A DNA stretch of 55,113 nt from Clostridia bacterium. Its GTDB lineage: Bacteria > Bacillota > Clostridia > TANB77 > CAG-508. Of this stretch, positions 27,028 to 34,992 are shown piece after piece. The notes beneath the pieces are model-generated. The model was not told where the DNA came from. It ran no database searches and saw nothing but the letters and a program-made list of their open reading frames with translations. The stretch is from the NCBI GenBank assembly GCA_017533795.1, contig JAFWIH010000006.1, forward strand, positions 1 to 55,113, given 5' to 3'. Within the stretch, counting starts at the first letter, position 1, and every line of letters starts with the position of its first letter. The position numbers and the translations under genes were made by a program.

Positions 27028-28467
27028 ATGTCCCAAAGCAATAAAGATTTTAAAGAGAAGTATAAATTACATCCTGTTAGAGCAAAAGCTGTATCAGACT
27101 TTAAAAGTACCAGCAATTTTTCTTTTAGTAAAGATGTTAGACTATATATGTATCAATTTATGGCAACTATTGGCCTAGAACTTGAAAAAAAATTCCCAAA
27201 AATAGTTGCATTTGATGATAATAACTTTAGACTATTTGGGCGTGAAAAATCTGAAAAAAGTACAGACAAGAAAAAGGAACTTAATATAGAAGATTATGAT
27301 AAAAGCTTCAAAGCAGTATACGAAAGTGGTAATATGGATAGTTTACCTACAAAAGTAAGACCTATTTATGATTATTATGCCTTTAAACTTGTATGTCCAG
27401 AAATAAAAGATCCTCAAGAAGTCATAAATACTGTCATTATGGATGTTTTAACAGATATACAAAATAACCATAGTGAACAGTCTTCGCATATATCTAAACT
27501 AAAAGACAATATAAGTGTTTCACATCAAATTGCCCTTGACTATATAGATGCAAATTTTCTTGAAGAATATCCAGATTTAAAAAATAAAATAATTTCAATT
27601 AATAATGAACAAACAAATGCAAATGATATAAAAGTGTTTTTAGAAAGTACTAACTTTGACATAGAAAATTCAACTTATTCTGATTACTATTCTAAAATAA
27701 TCGAATGTTATCAAATCTTAATAAAACTAGCCTATGAAGAATCTTATGAAGAATATGTTAGAATTGCTCAAGCTGGTATAGACGCAAGAGACGAATTGTC
27801 TGAATTAGTCTCAAGTGGTGAAAGTGATGACAAAATTGACCCTGATTTTTATGAAGAATATAGTGGTAGATTAAAAGATTTACTAGAGCATATATCTCGT
27901 AAAAGAACAAACAAATTAGATTTAGCCCTTGGTGATTTAATGATTTATGATGTTTTATTAACATCAAAAAAACTTAAGGAGCTTGGAGTTGACGTTTCTA
28001 AAGATCCTACAAGGACAAAGAAAAAAAGGAAACCTAACGGCTATATAGCTGATTTTTATAGTTTAGATATGCCCGATGGATTAACATCAGAAATACAGCT
28101 TCAATCTGCATATAGGTATACTTATGGTGAATCAGGCCCTGCAGCTCACAATAAAATGGAAAATGGTATTAAAAAAAGAACTCTTTATCAAATGCCAAAA
28201 GAAAAAAGCAAGTATAAAGACTGGGCTGAAAAGCAATTTAAAATGCTTCCTAAGTATTTTAGATATTTAGGACATGGTTTTATTCAAGTATATAATACTT
28301 TGCAAAACTTTAGGAGATATTATGACACAGAAAATCAAGAAGAAGTTCAAACTTATGTTAAATATATTGCAGAACATGATGTAGATCAATTAGATTCAGA
28401 TATATTGCATTTTTCTTTAGATGATGAATCTAAACTTATAAATATTAAAGATGATTCAACTCGTTAA
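27028..28467 (+). CDS. divergent RelA/SpoT-fold protein with a long helical insertion
   Basis: A 479-residue soluble protein. Pieces of the (p)ppGpp-synthetase fold can be followed in order: GREKSEKSTDKK (residues 71-82; compare GRxKSxxSIxxK), YDYYAFKLVC (114-123; compare DLLAFRIIV), KPNGYIADFYSL (335-346; compare KPNGYQSLH), EIQLQ (355-359; compare EIQIRT) and GPAAHNK (370-376; compare GxAAHW-YK). Between the second and third blocks RelA-type proteins have about 45 residues; here there are about 210, mostly helical and acidic. No HD hydrolase, TGS or ACT domain is present. It could be an alarmone synthetase or a nucleotide-transferring toxin of the same fold. No antitoxin-like neighbour is seen. 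It is a single-gene unit with good promoter, GGAGG site and terminator. Confidence 0.6.
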   Translation: MSQSNKDFKEKYKLHPVRAKAVSDFKSTSNFSFSKDVRLYMYQFMATIGLELEKKFPKIVAFDDNNFRLFGREKSEKSTDKKKELNIEDYDKSFKAVYESGNMDSLPTKVRPIYDYYAFKLVCPEIKDPQEVINTVIMDVLTDIQNNHSEQSSHISKLKDNISVSHQIALDYIDANFLEEYPDLKNKIISINNEQTNANDIKVFLESTNFDIENSTYSDYYSKIIECYQILIKLAYEESYEEYVRIAQAGIDARDELSELVSSGESDDKIDPDFYEEYSGRLKDLLEHISRKRTNKLDLALGDLMIYDVLLTSKKLKELGVDVSKDPTRTKKKRKPNGYIADFYSLDMPDGLTSEIQLQSAYRYTYGESGPAAHNKMENGIKKRTLYQMPKEKSKYKDWAEKQFKMLPKYFRYLGHGFIQVYNTLQNFRRYYDTENQEEVQTYVKYIAEHDVDQLDSDILHFSLDDESKLINIKDDSTR

Positions 28468-28486
28468 GAGCTGAATCATCTTTTTT
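28449..28486 (+). terminator. terminator after the RelA/SpoT-like gene
   Basis: AGATGATTCA (28449-28458, still inside the coding region) pairs with TGAATCATCT (28472-28481); an inner CTC/GAG extends the stem, and TTTTTT follows. Confidence 0.9.
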
Positions 28487-28496
28487 ACATTTTACA

Positions 28497-29606
28497 TTAT
28501 TTATTTACGAATATTGTTTTTTGTCGTTTACTGCTTATATTTAGTAATAATCCTACACATACAAAGCTTGTAATTAATGAGCTTCCTCCATAGCTTATAA
28601 ATGGAAGCGGTATTCCCGAAATTGGCATTAATCCAATTGTCATTCCAATATTTTCCGCCATGTGGAAAAAGAATATTCCTGCTATTCCTATTGCTATATA
28701 GGAACCTAAATTATCTCTTGCAGTTTTTGCAACATAAACTGCTTTAGTAATTAAAAATACATACAGTATTACAATTAATGCCGTAACAATAAATCCAAGT
28801 TCCTCCCCAATTGCTGCAAATATAAAGTCAGTTGTTTTTGGATATAAATATCCTAGTTGTGTTTGGTTGCCTTGTAATAATCCCATGCCTAAAAGCTCTC
28901 CTGCTCCTACTGCCAATTTTGATTGAATTATATTGTATCCAGAACCTCTAGGGTCTAATTCTGGATTTAAAAATACATCTATTCTTGTTTTTGCATAATC
29001 AGGTAATACATAGTTATATAATAATGGCACTGAAATTATTCCTAGAATTACTACTGTTATAATGTATTTTTTATCAATTCCTGCTGTAAATAACATAAAT
29101 AAAACTGCTGTAATATATGCCATTGCAGTACCATGGTCTGGCTCTTTTATAACCAACGCAATTGGTACAGCTGCAACTAAAAGTACTAATAATAACCAAC
29201 CTATTTTATTAATTTTATACATTCCATTTTCTTGAATTTTAGACATTACATATGCTGTAAATAGTATTACAAATACCTTGGAAAATTCTGCAGGTTGAAA
29301 TGTAAATGCACCCAGATTAAACCATCTACTTGCTCCATCAACAGGAACTGTAAACAGGACTCCCACTAATAATATGCAAAAAAAGACATACCATATTGGA
29401 GAAACCTTTGCAATTACATCATAGTCTATTATTACAACAATAAACATAGCAACAATGCTTATACCAAGCCATATAGCTTGTTTTTTTAATTCTGAAAACT
29501 CTGTATTGAATGAAACAGAATACAGTGCAATTAGCCCTATTCCTGCTAATACTATTGCACATATTAGTATTGTCCATTCCATATTCTTTAGTTCTTGTCT
29601 TCTCAT
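28497..29606 (-). CDS. rodA: RodA/FtsW-family peptidoglycan glycosyltransferase
   Basis: A 369-residue SEDS protein with about ten membrane segments that polymerises lipid II for wall elongation or the spore cortex. Family motifs: GASRWFNLGAFTFQPAEFSKV, KEPDHGTAMAY (the conserved Asp region), GSGYNIIQSKLAVGAGELLGMGL, TDFIFAAIGEELGF and GIPLPFISYGGSSLI. The length and the short N-terminus point to RodA rather than FtsW, but a SpoVE-like role is possible. ATG at 29606 has AAAAGGAG. Confidence 0.93.
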   Translation of the reverse strand: MRRQELKNMEWTILICAIVLAGIGLIALYSVSFNTEFSELKKQAIWLGISIVAMFIVVIIDYDVIAKVSPIWYVFFCILLVGVLFTVPVDGASRWFNLGAFTFQPAEFSKVFVILFTAYVMSKIQENGMYKINKIGWLLLVLLVAAVPIALVIKEPDHGTAMAYITAVLFMLFTAGIDKKYIITVVILGIISVPLLYNYVLPDYAKTRIDVFLNPELDPRGSGYNIIQSKLAVGAGELLGMGLLQGNQTQLGYLYPKTTDFIFAAIGEELGFIVTALIVILYVFLITKAVYVAKTARDNLGSYIAIGIAGIFFFHMAENIGMTIGLMPISGIPLPFISYGGSSLITSFVCVGLLLNISSKRQKTIFVNK

Positions 29607-29659
29607 CTTTACTCCTTTTACTGTTTTATTATAATATATTACTTGGTATTTTTCAATAA

Positions 29660-30544
29660 TTATTTATTATATATTATAATATCTCTTTTAAGGCTATTAT
29701 TTTCAATAATTCCAGTTCCTATAAATTGTTTTTCATAATTATATATTTTGTATATTCCATCTCTCATACTTTGTTTTATTTTTACACCATTTAAAAATAA
29801 TCTTAGAGTTTTTTCGTTAAGTTCTATTTTTTCTGATTCATTAAATATCATATCAATTGTTAATAAGTGTTTTTCCAATAATTCTTTTTTATTATTACTT
29901 TGTTCTAATTCTTTAAAAGTTAAAGATTCATCTATTGAAAACTCCCCTACTTTTGTTCTTTTTAGTTCTTTCATATATCCTACAGTATTTAGTCTACTAG
30001 CAATGTCTTCACACAGACTTCTAATATATGTACCTTTTGAACAACTTACCTCAAAAAATATTTCTAAATTATTAGTATCAACACCTAATAGTTTTATATT
30101 ATAAATCTCTATCTCTCTTGATTGTACTTCTATTTTTTCGCCTTTTCTTGCATATTCATACAGTTTTTTACCATTCACCTTTATTGCAGAATACATTGGT
30201 GGCATTTGCATTTGTTTACCCAAAAACGAGTTTAACACTGCCTCGATGTTAGATTTTTCTAATAAATTTATATTAACATTCTCTTTTTCTATTACTTTTC
30301 CTTCAATATCTGCTGTATCGGTTTTTTCTCCAAGTTTTAAAACTACTTCGTAAATTTTATCATGATTAATTAAATATTTTGAAAGTAGTGTTCCTTTACC
30401 TATTAAAATAGGTAACACTCCTGTAGCATTCGGATCTAATGTACCTGTATGTCCAACCTTTTCTCCAGTTATTTTTTTTACTTTATATACTATATCATGT
30501 GAAGTATATCCTTTTGGTTTATTTATTACTATAATTCCATCCAT
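29660..30544 (-). CDS. truB: tRNA pseudouridine-55 synthase TruB
   Basis: A 294-residue enzyme that makes pseudouridine 55 in the T-loop of tRNAs. The start GIIVINKPKGYTSHDIV and catalytic motif GHTGTLDPNATGVLP (Asp37) are diagnostic, followed by YSAIKVNGKKLYEYARKG and SCSKGTYIRSLCEDI; a PUA-like C-terminal domain is present. Its usual neighbours (rbfA, ribF) are absent. Confidence 0.97.
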   Translation of the reverse strand: MDGIIVINKPKGYTSHDIVYKVKKITGEKVGHTGTLDPNATGVLPILIGKGTLLSKYLINHDKIYEVVLKLGEKTDTADIEGKVIEKENVNINLLEKSNIEAVLNSFLGKQMQMPPMYSAIKVNGKKLYEYARKGEKIEVQSREIEIYNIKLLGVDTNNLEIFFEVSCSKGTYIRSLCEDIASRLNTVGYMKELKRTKVGEFSIDESLTFKELEQSNNKKELLEKHLLTIDMIFNESEKIELNEKTLRLFLNGVKIKQSMRDGIYKIYNYEKQFIGTGIIENNSLKRDIIIYNK

Positions 30545-30621
30545 TGTGACGCCTCTTTTTTGTTTATTATTTTATAATATTTTTGCATAGAATGCAAGAG
30601 CAACGTGGACGGAGTAAACGG

Positions 30622-30697
30622 TCAAAGGCGGTAAAGGGGACGGAGGATTTTGACAGAAAATCTGTCAAAATCCTCCGTCCCCTTTGACCGCCTTTGA
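30622..30697. repeat. long palindromic repeat, copy 1
   Basis: An almost perfect inverted repeat with arms of 35-36 bp and a 3-base AAA loop, differing only by one missing base in the left arm (30622-30656 against 30660-30697). It shares its core with the element at 52443-52536. It lies 15 bases after the stop of the spoIIQ-like gene and before truB. No open reading frame is present, and there is no T-run typical of a terminator. Confidence 0.9.
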
Positions 30698-30712
30698 TTG
30701 AACCCTCGATTC

Positions 30713-31555
30713 TTACTTTAAGTACAACATTGGGTCGACGTAGTCTCCATTTTTTAATATTTCAAAGTGTAAGTGTGATTCATCTGCTACCTCAAAGTTT
30801 GCGCTATTTCCAACTGTTCCTATACTTTGTTCTTTATTTACTTTTTCTCCTTCTACCACAAATTCTGCAGTTAATAAATTAGAATATATGGTTTTAAAAC
30901 CACCATCGTGCTCAATAATAACAGTTAAACCATACCTAGGATCATTTTTAATGGATTTTACTGTGCCATCAGCTGCAGCACCTACAACAGCTGTTTTATC
31001 TGCTTTTATATCTACTCCATTATGAACAGTCCACTCTTGCAGAGTCGATGAGTACAATAAATTATCAACAGAAAAAGCTTTTAAAATGTCTCCCTTTACT
31101 GGCCAAGAAAAATCAATTTCTTTATTTTCTTGAGCATTAGCACTTGTTTGGGCACTTTTCTTCGACGCACTTTCACTCGTATTTGTGTTTGCGTTTGTAT
31201 TATTATTCTTTTTAACCGTATCAGCATTTGTATTTTTTGAACTATTTGTTGAAGTATTTGCCTGTGTGTTAATTGCACTACTTAAGTTACTTGTGTTTTC
31301 GTTTTTAGCATCATCTATAGTTTTTCCTACTTCAGTACTAGCACTTTCAGTTTCTCCCGCTATCTCATTTTCAGGAGATAAGCTTATAAACTCATTCTCA
31401 CGTACCTTACTTTTGTTATAACTACTATTATTTGAATATAGAGCCATGCCTATTACAAAAGCAAATATAATAAGTAATGCAACCCCGCTTAAGATTACTT
31501 TTCTATCTTCCCACCAATTTTTGTCATCTGGTTTTCTTCTAAAATCTCTTCTCAT
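30713..31555 (-). CDS. spoIIQ: SpoIIQ-like M23 (LytM) peptidase
   Basis: A 280-residue protein with a basic cytoplasmic start, one membrane anchor (residues about 23-42), a linker of about 110 residues rich in Asn, Thr and Ser, and a C-terminal LytM domain. The zinc residues are present: HNGVD (His, Asp) and HLHFE (HxH), so unlike B. subtilis SpoIIQ the site looks intact, as in Clostridia. SpoIIQ sits in the forespore membrane and binds SpoIIIAH to form the channel between forespore and mother cell. It follows spoIID, the order known from many spore formers. Confidence 0.88.
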   Translation of the reverse strand: MRRDFRRKPDDKNWWEDRKVILSGVALLIIFAFVIGMALYSNNSSYNKSKVRENEFISLSPENEIAGETESASTEVGKTIDDAKNENTSNLSSAINTQANTSTNSSKNTNADTVKKNNNTNANTNTSESASKKSAQTSANAQENKEIDFSWPVKGDILKAFSVDNLLYSSTLQEWTVHNGVDIKADKTAVVGAAADGTVKSIKNDPRYGLTVIIEHDGGFKTIYSNLLTAEFVVEGEKVNKEQSIGTVGNSANFEVADESHLHFEILKNGDYVDPMLYLK

Positions 31556-31630
31556 ATAATCCTCCTTAAAATAAGTATTTATAAGAAGTATTTCCCAACA
31601 AATGAATTTTATTCAAGAAAACCTTTTCTT

Positions 31631-32638
31631 CTAAATTGAATTAATATCTTGTATTTCTACATTTGTATAAAAATGTTTTATAATCTCCTCATAGTTCGAG
31701 CCATTTTGGGCCATGCTATCACTTCCTGTTTGACTTAATCCAACACCATGTCCATAGCCTTTTACAGAAAATGTGACATTATCTTCTTCAATTTTCACTT
31801 CAAAATTGGCTGACTTTAAACCTAATAATGTCCTAGCCTCAACACCAGAAATTTGTATATTTCCGAATTTTATTGTTCTTACTCTACCACCATCTGTATA
31901 CTCTAAAATTTTTATTGAGTCTTGAGCAGAAAAATCAATCTGTACTTCTTGATGCTTTTGTTTTAATTTATTTAATAATTCTTCTTTAGAAATAGTTACA
32001 ACTGAGCTATATTGTGTATAGCCATCTTCTCCCGATGTTTCAACACTTTGTAAATATGGAAAATCACTCCCTCCCCAAACATTTACAGGAAGTTCAGTTT
32101 TTCCTCCACTATTTGAATGGAAAAACGCATCAATAGGCTTTCCATCATATGTAATAATTTTTCCAGCAGTACTGTCAACAGCTTGAACAATTTTATTCCA
32201 ATTATCTTCTCTAACAGGTTCATCCCATTTGGCTAACCTATCTTCTTTTGAAATCCATGCCTGGCAACATGTAGAATCATCACAAATATCTGCTCCTTCA
32301 TGTTTTCCATTTGAATTACTAATTTGATATATAGTATAAGTTCTTGCAACAACAGCTTGAGCTTTTAGTGCCTCTAACTCATAATCTGCCGGCATTTCTG
32401 CCGAAACAACATTATATAAATATGTATCTAACGGAATTTCTTCAATTTCATTGGTTTTAGAATGTAATAGTTTTATTGTAGAAAACTTTTGATACTTATA
32501 TGGCTCCTCTACTTGAGTCTCTGTATTAGAAACTTCATTAATTATCTCCTTTTTTCTTACTGTTAACAAACCAGGTAAAATAAAGCAAATAAAAAGTAAA
32601 GCTATAAAGTAAATTGTAAATTTTTTAATTATAGCCAC
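31631..32638 (-). CDS. spoIID: stage II sporulation protein D (SpoIID)
   Basis: A 335-residue membrane-anchored lytic transglycosylase of the DMP engulfment machine. Features: one N-terminal membrane segment, then EIPLDTYLYNVVSAEMPADYELEALKAQAVVARTYTI (with the catalytic Glu), FFHSNSGGKTE, and the C-terminal SVKGYGHGVGLSQTGSDSMAQNG. The start codon is unclear: GTG at 32636-32638 overlaps the AGGAGG site itself, while ATT at 32627-32629, which would give the typical (M)KKFTIYF start, lies 8 bases after AGGAGG. It begins 3 bases after sigF ends and is part of the same operon. Confidence 0.93.
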   Translation of the reverse strand: MAIIKKFTIYFIALLFICFILPGLLTVRKKEIINEVSNTETQVEEPYKYQKFSTIKLLHSKTNEIEEIPLDTYLYNVVSAEMPADYELEALKAQAVVARTYTIYQISNSNGKHEGADICDDSTCCQAWISKEDRLAKWDEPVREDNWNKIVQAVDSTAGKIITYDGKPIDAFFHSNSGGKTELPVNVWGGSDFPYLQSVETSGEDGYTQYSSVVTISKEELLNKLKQKHQEVQIDFSAQDSIKILEYTDGGRVRTIKFGNIQISGVEARTLLGLKSANFEVKIEEDNVTFSVKGYGHGVGLSQTGSDSMAQNGSNYEEIIKHFYTNVEIQDINSI

Positions 32639-32641
32639 CTC

Positions 32642-33371
32642 CTAAGAAATCAATTCTTTTTTCATTTTATTTAATATCTTTTTTTCTATTCTAGAAACTT
32701 GAACTTGAGTGATACCCAAGATTTTAGCTACTTGAGTTTGCGTTTTTTCATTATAAAACCTAAGCAAAATCAGTTGTTTTTCTTTTTCTTCTAAATTATT
32801 AATAAGCTCTTTCACAGTTAATCTATCAGAAATTAAGCTTGCTTCGTCTTTGCCACTATCAATTTTTTCTAATAAACTTATAGTTTTGTCTGTCTTATTG
32901 TCTCTAAAACTTGTATCTTCAATTGATGAAACAGGTTTACTACTATCTATTGCCATAGCAATTTCTTCTTTAGAAATCCTTAGTTCTTTAGATATTTGAT
33001 TAATAGTTATTTCTTTTCCAGTTTTACTTAAATACTCTTTTTGAAGTTCTCTTATTTTTATATTAGTCTCTTTTATACTTCTGCTTACTTTTACTGGTCC
33101 ATCATCACGCAAAAACCTTTTAATTTCGCCCAAAATATATGGAACAGCATATGTTGAAAGTTTTACCTCAAACCTTGTGTCAAATCGCTGTATAGATTTT
33201 ATAAGCCCTATGCAACCAATTTGGTATAAATCTTCTATATCATATCCTCTTCCACTAAATCTTTTAACAATACTCCATATAAGTCCGATTATTTTCCTCT
33301 ATTAACTTTGTCATTTCCTCATGATCACCATTTTTAGCCTGTTCTATTCGCTTAATGTTATTGTCATACAA
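32642..33371 (-). CDS. sigF: forespore sigma factor SigF, needing a +1 shift at codon 29
   Basis: Sigma F starts forespore gene expression and is held inactive by SpoIIAB. The gene begins with TTG (33369-33371) behind AGGAGGT, 6 bases after spoIIAB. The first 28 codons read ...HEEMTKLIEENN; codon 29 is CGG (33285-33287), and this frame stops seven codons later. If one base (the C of CGG) is skipped, the frame continues GLIWSIVKRFSGRGYDIEDLYQIG (region 2), KLSTYAVPYILGEIKRFLRDDG, and region 4 with TQVAKILGITQVQVSRIEKKIL. The result is a normal 242-residue SigF. The length 730 is 1 more than a multiple of 3. A mutation or sequence error is the alternative, but see the CGG finding. Confidence 0.9.
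33284..33287 (-). other. proposed +1 frameshift site in sigF (CGGA)
   Basis: In-frame CGG followed by A. P-site codon AAT, A-site CGG, +1 codon GGA. GAGGA lies exactly 7 bases upstream. The zero frame meets TAA seven codons on. Confidence 0.75.
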
Positions 33372-33377
33372 TCCTAT

Positions 33378-33849
33378 TTACCTCCTAAAAGCCTTTATAT
33401 CATCTTCCTCTACTACTTCATTTTTTATAGCTTTTTTCATGGTAATTTTTGTTCCAAGTCCTACAATAGATTCAACATTAACTGCATCCATAAAGCTCTC
33501 CATAATTGTAAATCCCATTCCTGACCTTTCTAAATCAGGTTTTGTGGTATATAATGGTTGCTTTGCAATTTCAACATTTTCTATTCCCTTACCAGTATCC
33601 GAAACTTCTATTATTATTTCATTTGTTGCAAGCTTTGCTTCTATTTTTACTATTCCGAATACTATCCTCATATCCATGTATTATAGAGTTAGTAACAGCT
33701 TCTGAAACTGCTGTTTTTATATCTGCAAGTTCTTCTATTGTTGGATCTAATTGTGAGGCAAATGCTGCAACTGTTATACGGGCAAAAGCCTCATTATTTG
33801 ATTTACTTAAAAATTCTAATTTCATTTCATTATCGATAATTCTTTCCAT
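33378..33849 (-). CDS. spoIIAB: anti-sigma F factor SpoIIAB, needing a +1 shift at codon 65
   Basis: SpoIIAB is a GHKL-type kinase that binds sigma F and phosphorylates SpoIIAA. The first frame holds [54 protein letters not shown] (N box), then CGG (33655-33657) and a stop 12 codons later. The +1 frame takes up the chain at once: [57 protein letters not shown] (G1 and G2 boxes). Joined, they give 156 residues, close to the 146 of B. subtilis. A 2-base deletion would also restore the frame. ATG at 33849 has AGGAGG. Confidence 0.9.
33654..33657 (-). other. proposed +1 frameshift site in spoIIAB (CGGA)
   Basis: In-frame CGG followed by A. P-site codon ATT, A-site CGG, +1 codon GGA. GAGGA lies exactly 7 bases upstream, the same spacing as in sigF. 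Confidence 0.75.
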
Positions 33850-33858
33850 TTTTTCCTC

Positions 33859-34191
33859 CTAGCTTACCTTTTCTTTTAAATTTGAAACAGGTATTAATTT
33901 TAAAATTCCTGACATCTCAAAAATCTTTTTTACACTGTGTGATAAATTAGTTATCTCAAGCTCTATTCCAAGCATATTAGATAGTTTATACCTTCCTATA
34001 ATTAATCCTATTCCTGCACTATCCATGAAAGTGACATTATCAAAATCAAATACAACCTTTTTAGGCATGTATCTTTCAAGCTCATAATCAACCCTCCCTC
34101 TAATTTTTTGAACACTACAGTCATCAATTTCATCTGTAATTTTAATAAGCAATTCTTTGTTTTTTTCATTAAAAGTACTTTCCAAATTCAT
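33859..34191 (-). CDS. spoIIAA: anti-sigma F factor antagonist SpoIIAA
   Basis: A 110-residue STAS-domain protein. Unphosphorylated SpoIIAA frees sigma F from SpoIIAB. The phosphorylated serine is Ser58 in FMDSAGIGLIIGRYK, the same number as in B. subtilis. The ATG at 34191 is only one base from AGGAGG; a TTG two codons later (34185) has the better 7-base spacing and may be the true start. It is the first gene of spoIIAA-spoIIAB-sigF-spoIID-spoIIQ. It has no in-frame CGG, unlike the next two genes. Confidence 0.95.
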   Translation of the reverse strand: MNLESTFNEKNKELLIKITDEIDDCSVQKIRGRVDYELERYMPKKVVFDFDNVTFMDSAGIGLIIGRYKLSNMLGIELEITNLSHSVKKIFEMSGILKLIPVSNLKEKVS

Positions 34192-34220
34192 TCCTCCTTT
34201 GTATTTATAGCTTGTCTTAT

Positions 34221-34249
34221 ATTATAATGCTATTTACATTATTTTCCAA
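34221..34249 (-). promoter_or_regulatory. promoter of the spoIIA operon
   Basis: Minus strand: TTGGAA (34244-34249), 17-base spacer, TATAAT (34221-34226). The -35 region also reads TGGAAAA, similar to the sigma H -35 element (RNAGGAWWW), the known regulator of spoIIA in Bacillus. The sequence alone cannot decide between sigma A and sigma H. Confidence 0.6.
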
Positions 34250-34305
34250 GAGTGAAAAATAAGAAGTTTTGTCGATTTATAAAAAGTTTTCGACATTTTT
34301 AGCCA

Positions 34306-34337
34306 CAAAAAAAGAGAAGAGCATTTAAGCTCTTCTC
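34306..34337 (-). terminator. terminator after the 34364 orphan gene
   Basis: GAGAAGAGC (34314-34322) with GCTCTTCTC (34329-34337), followed on the minus strand by seven T. Confidence 0.9.
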
Positions 34338-34363
34338 CTGTACTCCTGCTGGAGTACCACTTC

Positions 34364-34540
34364 CTAGATAAGAGAATACTCTTCGTACCTAGGGAATGTT
34401 GGACGAAGCCATCGAGGCGCAAGCCTCATCTCAATCCACTTGGTGTGTCCATTCTTAAGAACGACCATCATGTACCCCAAACTATCGGGGTTCCCAACAT
34501 AGTGAATGTTGGAATGATTGAACTTCAAGTACTTATTCAT
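34364..34540 (-). CDS. orphan small protein
   Basis: A 58-residue gene with every expression signal: consensus-like promoter (34574-34602), GGGGAGG four bases before ATG (34538-34540), TAG stop and a strong terminator. The product starts MNKYLKFNHSNIHYVGNPD, has an internal LGYMMVVLKNGHTKWIEMRL and ends RYEEYSLI; it is basic and aromatic, likely a small beta-type fold. It has no membrane segment. No family is recognised. Codons end in G or C much more often than in the neighbours (TTG AAG TTC, GTC GTT CTT AAG), which suggests recent acquisition. Confidence 0.7.
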   Translation of the reverse strand: MNKYLKFNHSNIHYVGNPDSLGYMMVVLKNGHTKWIEMRLAPRWLRPTFPRYEEYSLI

Positions 34541-34573
34541 TTTGCCTCCCCATATAGGGTTTACCGTAATTAT

Positions 34574-34602
34574 ATTATACCATATTTTCTAGAAAATTTC
34601 AA
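34574..34602 (-). promoter_or_regulatory. promoter of the orphan gene with a palindromic spacer
   Basis: Minus strand: TTGAAA (34597-34602), 17-base spacer, TATAAT (34574-34579). Between the boxes is a perfect 14-bp palindrome, ATTTTCTAGAAAAT (34584-34597), well placed to be an operator. Confidence 0.7.
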
Positions 34603-34608
34603 ATAATA

Positions 34609-34863
34609 TTACTCTTTTATTGCAATAAACAAAACATTGCTTCTTACAACTTTTTCTTTTCCATCATAAAAATATCTCTGTCCTGTTTCATATATTTTAT
34701 AGCCAAGGTTTACTAACCTTTGCTTACTCATTTTAAGAAAAATAAAAGTGTCTTCTTTTGACAAGTCCTCTTTTATTCTAAGTTCATAAAAAGTAACAGT
34801 AATAAATTTATCATTTTTATATATCTTTTTGTCTATATAGTCTGTTATATATTCTAGAGTCAT
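34609..34863 (-). CDS. hypothetical small protein
   Basis: An 84-residue soluble protein. ATG at 34863 is chosen because AAAGGAGAG precedes it; the frame opens earlier at 34887. The sequence starts MTLEYITDYIDKKIYKND and has a mixed helix/strand pattern, with KMSKQRLVNLGYKIYETGQRYFYDGKEKVV. I do not recognise it. It lies divergently from the PBP gene, sharing a 130-base intergenic region. Confidence 0.6.
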   Translation of the reverse strand: MTLEYITDYIDKKIYKNDKFITVTFYELRIKEDLSKEDTFIFLKMSKQRLVNLGYKIYETGQRYFYDGKEKVVRSNVLFIAIKE

Positions 34864-34932
34864 CTTTTTCTCTCCTTTACATAACAAATTATACCATCAT
34901 ATTTTAACATTTACAATAGAAGTTTATAAAAT

Positions 34933-34961
34933 TTTACAACATAAATTCTTTGTGATATACT
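34933..34961 (+). promoter_or_regulatory. promoter of the class A PBP gene
   Basis: TTTACA (34933-34938), 17-base spacer, TATACT (34956-34961). Confidence 0.65.
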
Positions 34962-34992
34962 TATAGCAATAAATCTGAAAGGAAGTTAAAAA

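Noticed and set aside
30600..30700. Palindromic repeat copy 1 as a terminator of spoIIQ
   Set aside because: The arms are far longer than usual and no T-run follows; a second copy exists at 52443-52536.
32642..33849. sigF and spoIIAB as simple frameshifted pseudogenes or sequencing errors
   Set aside because: Both breaks are at CGGA, as is a third one in an unrelated gene, and CGG is absent elsewhere in frame. The parts on both sides are well conserved. Error remains possible and is listed as the main test.
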